59,283 nucleotides of DNA from Crocinitomicaceae bacterium. GTDB lineage: Bacteria; Bacteroidota; Bacteroidia; Flavobacteriales_D; Sanyastnellaceae. Position numbers and translations under genes: made by a program. The stretch is taken from positions 1 to 59,283 of the forward strand of contig PBMY01000017.1 in NCBI GenBank assembly GCA_002722795.1. Reading direction: 5' to 3'. This document shows positions 15,713 to 25,207 of the stretch, piece by piece; position 1 is the stretch's first letter; the number at the start of each line of letters is the position of its first letter. A model generated the notes under the pieces. That model did not search any database. It was not told the origin of the DNA and worked only from the letters and a program-made list of their open reading frames with translations.

Positions 15713-17179
15713 ATGTCATCACAAGTAAGAGAACTAAATCCAAGCGATCTATGGAATAGATTTGCCGACTTAAATAGCATACCTAGACCTTCAAAACACG
15801 AAGAAAAAGTATGCGAATGGATTGTTGGTTGGGCCCGTGAAAAAGGGCTTGAAGTTGAGCAGGACAAGGTTGAAAATATCATCATAAGAAAACCAGCCAC
15901 CGCAGGCATGGAGGATAGGCAAACCGTTGTTCTCCAAAGTCACGTTGACATGGTATGCCAAAAGAATAACGACACTGAATTTGATTTTATGACAGAAGGA
16001 ATCAAAATGTACGTTGACGGAGATTGGGTGAGAGCTGAAGGAACAACACTAGGTGCAGATAATGGAATTGGTGTTGCCTCAATAATGGCAATTTTAGAAA
16101 GCAAAAACATAGCTCACCCACAACTTGAGGCTCTTTTTACAATTGACGAGGAAACTGGAATGACTGGTGCTTTAGGACTTGAAGGTGGTCTTTTAGAAGC
16201 ATCTATTCTTTTAAATCTAGATACTGAGGATGATGATGAGATTAGCATCGGTTGTGCAGGAGGAGTCGACATTACATCTACAGGCACATATGATCAGGAG
16301 GCTACAATTAAAGCTGGTAATTCGTGTTACAGACTAATTGTAAAAGGAGGAAGTGGCGGTCATAGTGGAATGGATATACATAAAGGAATTGCAAATGCAA
16401 ATAAGCTACTAATTAGAGTATTACTAGAAGCTATTGAAACTGTAGACCTTAGAATTAGTTCAATTATTGGTGGTGGTTTAAGAAATGCCATCCCTCGTGA
16501 AGCCGAAGCTTCAATAATTGTAGCTGATGTCGATTTAGCTGAATTAAAATCTTCAATCGAAGACACATCAAAAGAGCTGATAGCAGAATATAAGGTGACA
16601 GATCCTGATTTGAGTTTAAGTCTAGAAGAGACAGAATTCCCTTCAAATGCTCTTCCTGAAATTACTCAAAATGCACTATTACTAGCTATACAAGCATGCC
16701 CTGTAGGAATACACCGTATGAGTCCAGATATCGAAGGGTTAGTCCAAACCTCAAACAATCTTGCTCGTATTGAAGTGGGAGAAGGAAATGTAAATATTCA
16801 ATGTCTAAACAGAAGCTCTGTAGATTCAGAAAAATGGGACCATGCACGTTCCATTGAAGCTGCGTTTGCATTAGCTGGACTTTCTTCTCAACAAGGTGGA
16901 GCCTATCCAGGATGGACTCCTAATCCTTCATCAGATGCAGTAGAAATGCTTAGATCTCTTTATATAGAAAAATACAATGAAGACCCTAGAGTACTTGCAT
17001 GTCATGCTGGGTTAGAATGTGGAATACTCGGAACTAATTATCCAGAAATGGATATGGCTTCATTTGGCCCAAATATAAGAGGAGCCCATAGCCCTGACGA
17101 ATGTGTTCAGATAAGCTCAGTAGCTAAATTTTGGGATTTTCTGTTAGAAGCTCTTAAAAGAATTCCAAAACGTGCGTAA
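15713..17179 (+). CDS. pepD: Cytosol non-specific dipeptidase (aminoacyl-histidine dipeptidase, M20 family)
   Basis: A 488-residue cytoplasmic zinc dipeptidase of the M20C/PepD type, which hydrolyses Xaa-His and many other dipeptides. Metal-site motifs are in order: HVDMVCQKN (His and following Asp), GADNGIGVA (bridging Asp), DEETGMTGA (catalytic and ligand Glu), LNLDTED and, near the C-terminus, HAGLECG. The lid/dimerisation domain lies between. There is no signal peptide. The GTG start of surE overlaps its 3' end by 8 nt, so pepD heads a pepD-surE-orf-lpxB operon. Confidence 0.95.
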   Translation: MSSQVRELNPSDLWNRFADLNSIPRPSKHEEKVCEWIVGWAREKGLEVEQDKVENIIIRKPATAGMEDRQTVVLQSHVDMVCQKNNDTEFDFMTEGIKMYVDGDWVRAEGTTLGADNGIGVASIMAILESKNIAHPQLEALFTIDEETGMTGALGLEGGLLEASILLNLDTEDDDEISIGCAGGVDITSTGTYDQEATIKAGNSCYRLIVKGGSGGHSGMDIHKGIANANKLLIRVLLEAIETVDLRISSIIGGGLRNAIPREAEASIIVADVDLAELKSSIEDTSKELIAEYKVTDPDLSLSLEETEFPSNALPEITQNALLLAIQACPVGIHRMSPDIEGLVQTSNNLARIEVGEGNVNIQCLNRSSVDSEKWDHARSIEAAFALAGLSSQQGGAYPGWTPNPSSDAVEMLRSLYIEKYNEDPRVLACHAGLECGILGTNYPEMDMASFGPNIRGAHSPDECVQISSVAKFWDFLLEALKRIPKRA

Positions 17180-17948
17180 ACAGATTCTTGTAATAAATGA
17201 CGATGGAATTACCTCAAAGGGGATTAAAGCCCTTGTTGAGGCTGTTCAAGATCTAGGTGACGTACATATAGTAGCTCCAAATAGTCCTCAGTCAGGAATG
17301 GGGCATGCAGTTACAATAGGCAATATTTTAAAGATAAAAGAACATAGTTTCAGTTTAGATGTAGCAAGTTCACACAGCATATCTGGAACACCTGTGGACT
17401 GTGTTAAGCTAGCGATATATAAGATTTTGGACAGTAAACCAGATCTATTAGTAAGCGGTATTAATCACGGGAGCAACAGCTCTATTAATGTTATTTATTC
17501 TGGAACCATGTCAGCAGCAGTTGAGGGAGCTGTTGAAAATATCCCGTCTATTGGATTTTCCCTATTAAATCATCATCCAGACGCAGATTTTACAGTTGCG
17601 AAAGAGGTTGCAAAAACTATTGCTGAAGAAGTATTAGAAAAAGGGCTTCCTACAGGAGTTTGCCTCAATGTCAACATTCCTAAAGTAAACCTTGAGGAAT
17701 TCAAAGGGATAAAAGTTTGTAGACAAAGTGCAGGTTATTGGAAAGATGATTTTGAAGAAAGAGTAGCTCCAAATAAGGAAACATACTATTGGCTCAAGGG
17801 TGAATTCACAAATCTAGACAAAGGAGATGATACAGACGAATTTGCCCTTTCTCATGGTTTTGCATCTGTTGTCCCAACTCAATATGACTTAACTGCACAT
17901 CACTTCATTTCAGCCCTTAACTTTTGGGAATTATCTTCAGATAAATGA
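17172..17948 (+). CDS. surE: 5'/3'-nucleotidase SurE
   Basis: A 258-residue SurE nucleotidase, which dephosphorylates nucleoside monophosphates with a divalent metal. The metal ligands are in place: D10 and D11 (INDDG), S41 (NSPQSGMGHAV) and N98 (SGINHGSN), followed by the conserved YSGTMSAAVEG. The start is GTG, inside the end of pepD, and no ATG lies nearby upstream. Its stop overlaps the next small gene by 4 nt (ATGA). SurE next to lipid A genes is a frequent arrangement in Bacteroidota. Confidence 0.95.
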   Translation: MRKQILVINDDGITSKGIKALVEAVQDLGDVHIVAPNSPQSGMGHAVTIGNILKIKEHSFSLDVASSHSISGTPVDCVKLAIYKILDSKPDLLVSGINHGSNSSINVIYSGTMSAAVEGAVENIPSIGFSLLNHHPDADFTVAKEVAKTIAEEVLEKGLPTGVCLNVNIPKVNLEEFKGIKVCRQSAGYWKDDFEERVAPNKETYYWLKGEFTNLDKGDDTDEFALSHGFASVVPTQYDLTAHHFISALNFWELSSDK

Positions 17949-18259
17949 TTTATAGGCTAAACAACATATACATAGGAATAATTGCAGGCCTTTTAGGTGT
18001 CGTGATTGGGTTCTTTATTCTTGGATGGGTATGGTCATTTACTAATGGAGATAGCATCACTTATTTCATAAACAATATTGCAAGGAAATCACTGTTATAT
18101 AGAGACAGCATTCTTACGGTTTGCACATTGTTTAATATTGGAATATTCTACCTTGCTCTAAGAAAGGAAATGTGGAAATTTTGCATGGGTATAATGTTAA
18201 TTATCATGCTTTCTGTACCAATAATTATTTGGTTTCAGATGCAAGCTGGGATTACATAA
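17945..18259 (+). CDS. Small integral membrane protein between surE and lpxB
   Basis: A 104-residue protein with three predicted membrane helices, at about residues 9-30 (IYIGIIAGLLGVVIGFFILG), 58-72 and 77-98. There is no signal peptide or lipobox and no family that I recognise. It overlaps surE by 4 nt and the next gene, lpxB, begins directly after its stop, so it belongs to the same operon. A role in the envelope or lipid A context is only suggested by position. Confidence 0.75.
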   Translation: MIYRLNNIYIGIIAGLLGVVIGFFILGWVWSFTNGDSITYFINNIARKSLLYRDSILTVCTLFNIGIFYLALRKEMWKFCMGIMLIIMLSVPIIIWFQMQAGIT

Positions 18260-19342
18260 ATGAGTGATAAAAACCATAAAATATTCATAGTAGCTGGAGA
18301 GGCTTCAGGGGATAATTATGGGGCACTTTTTGCAAGAGAATCAACAAAAATAAAAAGTGTAGAAATAATAGGATGGGGTGGTGACCAAATGTCATCGCAA
18401 GGTGTCACAATTACTAAGTATTATAACGAGCTAGCTTTTATGGGATTTTGGGAGGTCCTAAAGAACTTAAAGACAATAACTCGTAATATAAAAAAATGTT
18501 GGGAGGAGATTCAAGATTTCAATCCTGACGCGCTTGTACTAGTTGATTTTCCAGGCTTTAACATGAGAATTGCTAAAAAGGCTAAAGCAGCTGGCATTAA
18601 AACATATCAAATTATTTGTCCTCAGATTTGGGCTTGGAAAGCATCTAGAATAAATGCTCTAAAAAGAGATTACAATGCAGTCTTCCCTACCCTACCATTT
18701 GAAGACCAAATTCTAAAAAATGGTGGCGTAAACTCTCAATCTTTTGGGCATCCTATTATTGATACATTAGATGACTTTGTAGTAGAAAAAGATCCCAAAC
18801 TAATTGCCCTTTTACCTGGATCAAGGAAACAGGAATTAAATAAAATTCTACCAGTTTTTATTGAGACAACAAGGCAATTAGATGGCTATAATTTTATTAT
18901 TGCCGGAGCTCCCGGATTGACTGAAAATGATTACTCACAAGCATCAAAAGCTGGGATAAAAGTTGAGTTTGGCCAAACAAGAGAAATTCTAGCAAAATCG
19001 CAAGCTGCAATTATAACATCAGGCACTGCAACTCTTGAAGCTGCTTTGCTAGGAACAAAGCATATAATAGCTTATAAAACTGGAGCATTTAACTATACAA
19101 TAGCAAGGTTATTTATTAATGTAAAGCACATTGGCTTACCTAATTTAATAGTTGGAGAAGAAGTGGTCCCCGAACTAATACAAGGGGATTGCAATACGGA
19201 AAATATTGCCAAGCATTTAGAGCAAATATTATCCAAAGACGATCAGCTAAAAAGCTTTGCTCATATTAGAAAAAAGCTAGGGGAACCTGGGGCTAGTAAA
19301 AGAATAGCTAGTTATATCCTTAAAGATTCTTTAGGCTCATAG
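18260..19342 (+). CDS. lpxB: Lipid-A-disaccharide synthase LpxB
   Basis: A 360-residue GT19 glycosyltransferase that joins UDP-diacylglucosamine and lipid X to make the lipid A disaccharide at the inner membrane. Characteristic segments are IFIVAGEASGDNYGALF at the N-terminus, VLVDFPGFNMRIAK, PQIWAWKASRI, LLPGSRKQEL and a C-terminal GTATLEAALLGT. It shows that the organism makes lipid A. It is the last gene of the pepD operon, and its 3' end overlaps the convergent DUF4139 gene by 23 nt. Confidence 0.96.
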   Translation: MSDKNHKIFIVAGEASGDNYGALFARESTKIKSVEIIGWGGDQMSSQGVTITKYYNELAFMGFWEVLKNLKTITRNIKKCWEEIQDFNPDALVLVDFPGFNMRIAKKAKAAGIKTYQIICPQIWAWKASRINALKRDYNAVFPTLPFEDQILKNGGVNSQSFGHPIIDTLDDFVVEKDPKLIALLPGSRKQELNKILPVFIETTRQLDGYNFIIAGAPGLTENDYSQASKAGIKVEFGQTREILAKSQAAIITSGTATLEAALLGTKHIIAYKTGAFNYTIARLFINVKHIGLPNLIVGEEVVPELIQGDCNTENIAKHLEQILSKDDQLKSFAHIRKKLGEPGASKRIASYILKDSLGS

Positions 19343-20900
19343 AACTTGGGTATGTGATAATAACTTCGTATGTTACAACACGCCTTTCATTAGGCCCTAA
19401 TTCCATTTTAAAGAGGACTTCGTGAGCTTGCATATCAGCTTGTCCTCCTTCAGAAACAACTACACTTATCTCTACTTTTGAATCTCTAGATTGAGTCCTT
19501 GGAAATCTATCGACTAAATTGACACTAACTGAATCTGAATGTGTGTTTTCAACTGATAGCTTCCAAGTTTGATTTACCTTATTTCTTCCCCCAAATTTTC
19601 TTGAAGTACTTTCTTCTGCGCTTAATTCTCTCGAACACATAACATGAGGGTCTGCGCCGAGGCTAAGCTTTAATGTATCTCCTACTACAGGAACTGACAT
19701 GTTGAAACTGCCCAAATAAGAATTGTTTGAAAACACTTGGGCTTTACCTGGCATTAGTTTGTGTTCAGCCCAATTACCACAATGCACAATAGCATATGAC
19801 GAGTTATTTATTGCAGGCGCAGCTAGATATTCTATCTCTCCATCTAAAGTGAATGAATCTACTTCTAATCTAATTGTATTGCCCTCTCCATTAATGGATT
19901 GATTTCCATCTATATGGAAACTAAATCTAGAGTCTCCAACAAAATTGTCTGTAATTTCATCTAAAGTAATATCGCCTTCATAGTCAGAATAACTAAAATC
20001 CGGGCATGCAATAGTTCTATATGCTTTTGAAGAATTTGACTGCTCCATCAAAACCCAATCTTCAATTAGTTGTGGGGCGATACTAATTGCTGGTTTTCCA
20101 CTAATAAGATTGATTAAAACATTATCCCAATTTACACCTGATTTTTGTTGAATTGCTGCCTGCCTTCTAACAAACACTTCACCTTCTTCATAGTACAATT
20201 TGTATTCCGGAACCCAAAAGCCTGTCTTTATCAAATAAGACAATTTCACCTCTTTTGGCAGGGTGCTATCTATTTCACTTGAAAAGCTCAATTCAATAAT
20301 TCCCTCGGAATCTGAACCAAGACTTAATAGAGTATTATATCTTGAGTATAGTTTCGAGAGATCTTTATTTACTGCATCAATATCAATTTGAACATCAAGT
20401 ATTTCAAGGCCCAAATCTTGATTCCTCTCTCTAAGAAAATCTGCCATTTCAATTACGTCATCAACCAACAGAACCTCTGAATCTGAGCCAATATCCCTGT
20501 TTGCTTGTAGAAATAACCTCTCCTCATTTAATGTGTGGAGTTGAGCCTCGAACATTTTCTTTTGTAGTTCTATAATTGTAATTGAGTCGAGAAGAGTGTT
20601 TAACTCAGAACTTTTTGAGCTGTCGTCATGTAACACATCGTATTGAACAGTTTCAAGGTCAAAGCCCTTAGGCAAATCAACTTGTATTGTTTGAGGGTCA
20701 ATATCGCTTGAAATTCCTTGAACAATAATTGTACTCTCAGATGAGAAAACTAGTGTTGCAGTATGTTCTACTCGAGCTCCTAATTCGTGCACTTCTACTG
20801 ATGTGATAGGCCAAAATTCATTTGTGGTTTGGGCTGTAGAAGAAAAAACTAAAGAGAAGAGTATCAATACTACTGATAAGCGCTGAAAAGTATTAATCAT
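19320..20900 (-). CDS. DUF4139 domain-containing exported protein (mucoidy inhibitor MuiA-like)
   Basis: A 526-residue exported protein. The signal peptide ends near residue 23 (FSSTAQ). The N-terminal DUF4140 region covers about 28-130 (ITSVEVHELGARVEHTATL), a coiled-coil segment about 100-190 (ELQKKMFEAQLHTLNEERL), and DUF4139 covers the second half (SGVNWDNVLINLISGKP, then WKLSVENTHSDSVSVNLVDR). The family is widespread in Bacteroidota with no established biochemical function; a periplasmic or surface role is inferred from the signal peptide. It lies 24 nt downstream of the DUF4249 lipoprotein gene on the same strand. Confidence 0.85.
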   Translation of the reverse strand: MINTFQRLSVVLILFSLVFSSTAQTTNEFWPITSVEVHELGARVEHTATLVFSSESTIIVQGISSDIDPQTIQVDLPKGFDLETVQYDVLHDDSSKSSELNTLLDSITIIELQKKMFEAQLHTLNEERLFLQANRDIGSDSEVLLVDDVIEMADFLRERNQDLGLEILDVQIDIDAVNKDLSKLYSRYNTLLSLGSDSEGIIELSFSSEIDSTLPKEVKLSYLIKTGFWVPEYKLYYEEGEVFVRRQAAIQQKSGVNWDNVLINLISGKPAISIAPQLIEDWVLMEQSNSSKAYRTIACPDFSYSDYEGDITLDEITDNFVGDSRFSFHIDGNQSINGEGNTIRLEVDSFTLDGEIEYLAAPAINNSSYAIVHCGNWAEHKLMPGKAQVFSNNSYLGSFNMSVPVVGDTLKLSLGADPHVMCSRELSAEESTSRKFGGRNKVNQTWKLSVENTHSDSVSVNLVDRFPRTQSRDSKVEISVVVSEGGQADMQAHEVLFKMELGPNERRVVTYEVIITYPSSMSLKNL

Positions 20901-20924
20901 GAGGACAATTTAATCAAGATTACA

Positions 20925-21932
20925 TCAAGGTTGGCAGACTACTGTATCTACAGATTCGGACGATGCTATCCACCATCCTAATGCAGAATCTAAATGAGAA
21001 ATTAAATTTGAAGGAGGTGAAAACGGATTTCCTTGAGCTGATAGCGACGTTTCAAAACTCAATAAAGTTTCATATGCGTTCCTGTCTATAGTTTCTAGTT
21101 TAACAAGAACAGTATCCCCTGTTTTCCAAAGCCCGATCTCATCTAAATCTAAAGTATCTGTGTCTGTAAAATATCTAAGCAAGGGAAAATCAAAGGTTTG
21201 GCCATTTACAATTAAATCATCCCAAACTGAACCAAGTGGATATATGTAAAATGGATCTTTAACTTGACCAGCTAGCTCATGCCAATTAGCAAATTTATTT
21301 ATTCTTCTAGAAGCCCAACGGTAAGCATTACCAAGAGTGTCCGGATCTGTATAGATGATATTAATTTTACCCAAACTATCAGTTTGAGAGTCTTCAGTAA
21401 AGAAAAAGCTTGATTGTTCAATAGGAATTACTGGGTGCATTGTCGTTGAACCAAACGTTTCATATTCATTATAAAGTACGTGTAAGTCATAGGTTTTGCC
21501 TTCTACACCTCTCAATTGTTTAGACTCTGGTATTCTACGACTAATCGTGTAAACTGGTATTGGAATAAAGGGAAGTATATACTGAGGTATTTTAAATAAC
21601 TCTGAAATGTATTCTAATTGAGCTGGCTCCAACATTGAAGGGTATGTTTCAACTAAATTATATGTCACCTCATCTACACTTACTTCAACCTTTGCGCCTG
21701 AAAGATAATTTTCCCAAAAATTTATATTTATAGGGTCAAAATATCCTGATGACAGACTTAAAAGAACAATTGGTTTTTGGCCTTTTTTAATAACCCCTTC
21801 AACTACTAGCATAGGATCTGAATCAGGCAGGTCTACATCAATGACCTTTGAACAGCTAATTACTAGGATTAAAAACCCAATTATAATAGTGGTTAACAGT
21901 AGCTTGGAATTGTTTAGGATAGAGCGAATCAT
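20925..21932 (-). CDS. DUF4249 domain-containing lipoprotein
   Basis: A 335-residue lipoprotein. I place the start at the ATG at 21932, which directly precedes a type II signal peptide whose lipobox cysteine is C27 (LILVISCSK). A longer frame to 22046 exists, but it runs into the divergent nusB gene and lacks a signal. The mature N-terminus KVIDVDLPDSDPMLVVEGVI is typical of DUF4249, a family of Bacteroidota outer-membrane lipoproteins often found next to TonB receptors. Here it is paired with a DUF4139 gene instead. Its function is unknown. A -7 box at 21940-21947 lies only a few bases upstream. Confidence 0.8.
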   Translation of the reverse strand: MIRSILNNSKLLLTTIIIGFLILVISCSKVIDVDLPDSDPMLVVEGVIKKGQKPIVLLSLSSGYFDPININFWENYLSGAKVEVSVDEVTYNLVETYPSMLEPAQLEYISELFKIPQYILPFIPIPVYTISRRIPESKQLRGVEGKTYDLHVLYNEYETFGSTTMHPVIPIEQSSFFFTEDSQTDSLGKINIIYTDPDTLGNAYRWASRRINKFANWHELAGQVKDPFYIYPLGSVWDDLIVNGQTFDFPLLRYFTDTDTLDLDEIGLWKTGDTVLVKLETIDRNAYETLLSFETSLSAQGNPFSPPSNLISHLDSALGWWIASSESVDTVVCQP

Positions 21933-21939
21933 ATAGTTG

Positions 21940-21947
21940 CAAAAGTA
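21940..21947 (-). promoter_or_regulatory. -7 promoter box for the DUF4249 gene
   Basis: On the minus strand this reads TACTTTTG, an exact TAnnTTTG match. Its last base is 8 nt before the ATG at 21932, so transcription would begin within a few bases of the start codon. That supports 21932 as the true start, because the longer frame would start upstream of the promoter. Confidence 0.45.
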
Positions 21948-21983
21948 GATACAATATATAACCTTACGGAAGGTATGATACCC

Positions 21984-21991
21984 TAAATTCG
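21984..21991 (+). promoter_or_regulatory. -7-like promoter box for nusB
   Basis: TAAATTCG matches TAnnTTTG with one mismatch and ends 16 nt before the nusB ATG. Together with the minus-strand box at 21940-21947 it forms a compact divergent promoter in a 75-nt gap. Confidence 0.3.
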
Positions 21992-22007
21992 CAAAACTAT
22001 CATTACA

Positions 22008-22949
22008 ATGCTGAACCGACGCCACATCCGAATTAAGATTCTTCACATCCTATACGGATTTTACCAAACCGAAGACTCTGATTACGTTAAAGCAAAACAA
22101 GCTTTAGACCACAGTATCAATAAGATGCACGAGCTGTACCTCTTACTCTTAAATATGATTGCTGGCCTTCAAGGTATTGCAATTGACAGGATAGAAACTG
22201 CTAGGAAAAAACACATTCCTACACAAGAGGATTTGCACCCTAATACCAAATTTGTTAGAAACGCTCCGCTTAGAGTTTTGGCTAACAGTAAAAATCTTCA
22301 AAAATCTTCTGAAGAAGTAGGTGTTGGTTGGAGTAAAAATCAAGAACTTCTAAGAAACATGTTTCGAAATCTAATTGAAGATGAGGAGTACACTAATTAT
22401 ATGACTTCAGATGATAGAGGATTTAAGCATGACAAGGAGAGTCTAGTTAGAATGTTCCGTAAGAATCTTGTAAATCAAAAAGTGTTTCAAGACATGCTTG
22501 AAGAAGAGAGTATTTTTTGGATAGATGATCTCGATTTAGCTAGTTCTATGGTTATAAAAACTATAAAGACTATTCAAGAGGAGGAGGATGAGGTTACACT
22601 TCTTTCTGTTTGGAGAGATGATGATGATGATAAAGATTTTATGGAAGATTTGTACGCTCAAACATTAGCCCAAGGAACTGAAAATGAAGCATTAATAAAG
22701 GAAGGAGCCCAAAACTGGGAGCTAGAAAGAATAGCTCTTACAGATAAGATTCTAATGAAAATGGCTTTGGCCGAGGCCAAACACTTTCCATCAATTCCTC
22801 TAAAGGTTACTTTAAACGAATATATCGAACTTTCTAAATATTACAGTACCGACAAGAGTCACAGTTTTATTAACGGAATCCTTGATCAGCTTTTCTTCAA
22901 GCTTGTTGAAAAGGGTGATATCGTTAAAATTGGTAGAGGATTAGTTTAA
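22008..22949 (+). CDS. nusB: Transcription antitermination factor NusB (long Bacteroidota form)
   Basis: A 313-residue protein, about twice the length of the E. coli NusB but normal for Bacteroidota. The C-terminal half carries the NusB helical fold (LTDKILMKMALAEAKHFPSI then KVTLNEYIELSKYYSTDKSHSF, short blocks of which are diagnostic, followed by FINGILDQL). The N-terminal extension begins LNRRHIRIKILHILYGFYQ, also NusB-like. It binds boxA RNA with NusE to promote rRNA antitermination. It is the first gene of a cluster with DUF1573, yajC, nhaC and uvrA; the next gene begins 3 nt after its stop. Confidence 0.93.
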   Translation: MLNRRHIRIKILHILYGFYQTEDSDYVKAKQALDHSINKMHELYLLLLNMIAGLQGIAIDRIETARKKHIPTQEDLHPNTKFVRNAPLRVLANSKNLQKSSEEVGVGWSKNQELLRNMFRNLIEDEEYTNYMTSDDRGFKHDKESLVRMFRKNLVNQKVFQDMLEEESIFWIDDLDLASSMVIKTIKTIQEEEDEVTLLSVWRDDDDDKDFMEDLYAQTLAQGTENEALIKEGAQNWELERIALTDKILMKMALAEAKHFPSIPLKVTLNEYIELSKYYSTDKSHSFINGILDQLFFKLVEKGDIVKIGRGLV

Positions 22950-22952
22950 ATC

Positions 22953-23423
22953 ATGAAGAGCTTATTATTCACAGCTATAATTTCTACACTTCTATTCAGT
23001 TGTGGGGATGATGGTAGAATGAGCACAGACCTTATAAACATTCCTGCTTCTGCTTCAAATAACATTGAAGAAGATGACGAATTTGCTGTAATTGATTTTG
23101 AGGTAATGGATTTCGATTTTGGCACTATCGCAGCTGGAAGAAGACTCAATTTCGAATTCAAATTCTCAAACTCAGGCACTGCACCCCTATTAATTGCAAA
23201 CGTACAATCTCAATGTGGTTGTACTGTTGCAAAAGATTGGCCCAAAAAAGCAATTTATCCCGGAGAATCAGGTGTTATTGAAGTTGAGTTTGACTCAACC
23301 GATAGAACAGGGTCACTTACTAAAAGAATTGATATCGTAACAAATACTAGACCTGCAATTACTCAATTAATGATAAAGGGAAATGTTATAGGCCCTGACT
23401 TCACAAAAGAAGATTTGCAATAA
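22953..23423 (+). CDS. DUF1573 domain-containing lipoprotein
   Basis: A 156-residue lipoprotein with a lipobox cysteine at C17 (STLLFSCGDD). About residues 45-150 form a DUF1573 immunoglobulin-like domain: FDFGTIAAGRRLNFEFKFSN, then a CGCTVAKDWP segment and YPGESGVIEVEFD. This family is an ASH/MSP-type beta-sandwich common in Bacteroidota. The gene order nusB-DUF1573-yajC is a familiar conserved arrangement in this phylum, so the position helps the assignment. The molecular role is not known. Confidence 0.9.
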   Translation: MKSLLFTAIISTLLFSCGDDGRMSTDLINIPASASNNIEEDDEFAVIDFEVMDFDFGTIAAGRRLNFEFKFSNSGTAPLLIANVQSQCGCTVAKDWPKKAIYPGESGVIEVEFDSTDRTGSLTKRIDIVTNTRPAITQLMIKGNVIGPDFTKEDLQ

Positions 23424-23444
23424 CTTAGACAACAACAAGAAAAT

Positions 23445-23750
23445 ATGCTAAACATTTTATTACAAGCTGAAGCTACTGAGCCTGGATTCCCATGGATACT
23501 ATTCTTAGGAATGTTCATCATCATGTATTTTTTTATGATCAGACCACAGATGAAGAGACAAAGAGAAGCCAAGGAATTTAGAGAAGCTATCAGTAAAGGA
23601 GATACTGTTGTAACAATAGGCGGGGTACACGGGAAAATTATATCTATTAGCGACCTTACAGTTGTACTAGAAGTTGAGTCTGGTAAAATCAGAGTTTCAA
23701 AGTCTGCTATAAGCCCTACCGGATACCCAATGTCTGACGAAGTAAAGTAA
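23445..23750 (+). CDS. yajC: Preprotein translocase subunit YajC
   Basis: A 101-residue inner-membrane protein with one N-terminal helix at about residues 14-32 (FPWILFLGMFIIMYFFMIRP) and the YajC signature RPQMKRQREAKEFREAISKG followed by VVTIGGVHGKI. It associates with SecDF to help protein export. Length and motifs are normal. nhaC starts one base after its stop. Confidence 0.95.
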   Translation: MLNILLQAEATEPGFPWILFLGMFIIMYFFMIRPQMKRQREAKEFREAISKGDTVVTIGGVHGKIISISDLTVVLEVESGKIRVSKSAISPTGYPMSDEVK

Positions 23751-23751
23751 T

Positions 23752-25206
23752 ATGATTACTGAGAATCAAACGACTGGATCTAAAATGCCATTAGCTCTAG
23801 CATTGCTTCCTATTATTTTATTGGTAGCATTACTTAGAACAAATGTGTATTTCTTTGGAGACTACAGCTCGTCCGGTTCTAATCAAATAGCTTTACTTAT
23901 TTCCGCTCTTATTGCGGGAGGAATTGGTATGTATAGAGGTGTAAGTTGGTCAGCATTAAGAGATGCAATATCTTCTAATATCTCTCAAGCTACTGAAGCT
24001 ATCATCATCCTTCTATTAATTGGAGCACTTACTGGCTCCTGGTTACTAGCTGGGATAATTCCGGCATTTATGCATTATGGATTACTTCTTTTAGAACCAA
24101 CGATTTTCCTTTTTGCTGCATGTATTATTTGCGCTGTTCTATCTATAGCAACAGGCTCTTCATGGGGTACTGTTGGTACTGTTGGAGTTGCTTTAATAGG
24201 TATTGGCACAGCTATGGGTATTAGTAAAGGATGGGTTGCAGGTGCTATTATAAGTGGTGCATATTTTGGCGATAAACTCAGCCCTTTATCCGACACTACA
24301 AACTTGGCTCCTGCTGTTTCAGGAACAGACTTGATTACTCACATCAAGTATATGACCATAACAACCGTTCCTAGTATTTTAATTACTCTTGTAGTATTCC
24401 TTGTGGTTGGTTTAACCGGAGGCGCTGTAACAGAAAATATTGAATTTGCATCTGGTTTTGGCGAAGCTATCAAATCAAAATTTAACATTAATCTAGGGCT
24501 TTTCTTTGCCCCTATTGCAGTTCTTATAATGATTGCTAGAAAAGTTCCAGCTGCTGCTGCATTATTTATTGGAGTATTACTAGGTACTTTAACAGCTATT
24601 ATTTTCCAACCTCAGGCCATTAGAGAAATTGCAGGAGAAGAATTGAGTTATGCTGCTGCGTCTTATTATTCTTCAATTACTTCGATGGCAATTGACACAC
24701 ATTTTGTTACAGGCAATGAGCTTGCTGATGAACTGTTAGGCGCCAAGGGAATGGCTGGAATGATGAATACGATTTGGCTTATCATATGCGCAATGGTATT
24801 TGGTGCAGTTTTACAGGCTTCTAGTATTTTAAAGCGTATTACAGATAGCTTGATAAGTGGTGTGAATTCTGTTTTAGGCCTTGTAGGGAGTACTGTAGGA
24901 ACATGTCTTGCATTCAACATCCTAGCTTCTGACCAATACATTGCTATTGTTGTCCCCGGAAAGATGTATGCTGACGCATATAAAGAACATGGATTAGCTC
25001 CTGAAAATTTAAGTAGAACTTTAGAAGATGCAGGAACCGTTACATCTGTATTAATTCCTTGGAATACATGCGGAAATGCTCAAAGTGGAATTCTTGGCGT
25101 AGCAACACTAGCTTATGCGCCATATTGCATATTCAATTGGGTTAGTCCAATTATGTCATTATTTGTAGCAGGATTTGGCTACAAACTAAAAAGACTAGAG
25201 AATTGA
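23752..25206 (+). CDS. nhaC: Na+/H+ antiporter, NhaC family
   Basis: A 484-residue polytopic inner-membrane protein with about 11-12 hydrophobic segments. NhaC-type motifs include GSSWGTVGTVGVALIGIG in the middle, then DKLSPLSDTTNLAPAVSGTD, and near the end GTVTSVLIPWNTCGNAQ. The family exchanges sodium for protons, which fits a marine bacterium that must expel Na+. One-base gaps separate it from yajC and uvrA, so it is almost certainly in the same transcript. The exact substrate could also include organic acids, as in some NhaC relatives. Confidence 0.92.
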   Translation: MITENQTTGSKMPLALALLPIILLVALLRTNVYFFGDYSSSGSNQIALLISALIAGGIGMYRGVSWSALRDAISSNISQATEAIIILLLIGALTGSWLLAGIIPAFMHYGLLLLEPTIFLFAACIICAVLSIATGSSWGTVGTVGVALIGIGTAMGISKGWVAGAIISGAYFGDKLSPLSDTTNLAPAVSGTDLITHIKYMTITTVPSILITLVVFLVVGLTGGAVTENIEFASGFGEAIKSKFNINLGLFFAPIAVLIMIARKVPAAAALFIGVLLGTLTAIIFQPQAIREIAGEELSYAAASYYSSITSMAIDTHFVTGNELADELLGAKGMAGMMNTIWLIICAMVFGAVLQASSILKRITDSLISGVNSVLGLVGSTVGTCLAFNILASDQYIAIVVPGKMYADAYKEHGLAPENLSRTLEDAGTVTSVLIPWNTCGNAQSGILGVATLAYAPYCIFNWVSPIMSLFVAGFGYKLKRLEN

Positions 25207-25207
25207 T

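Noticed and set aside
21933-22046. An N-terminal extension of the DUF4249 gene up to 22046
   Set aside because: It would overlap the nusB start, lacks a signal sequence and would begin upstream of the -7 box at 21940-21947; the ATG at 21932 has a proper lipoprotein signal.
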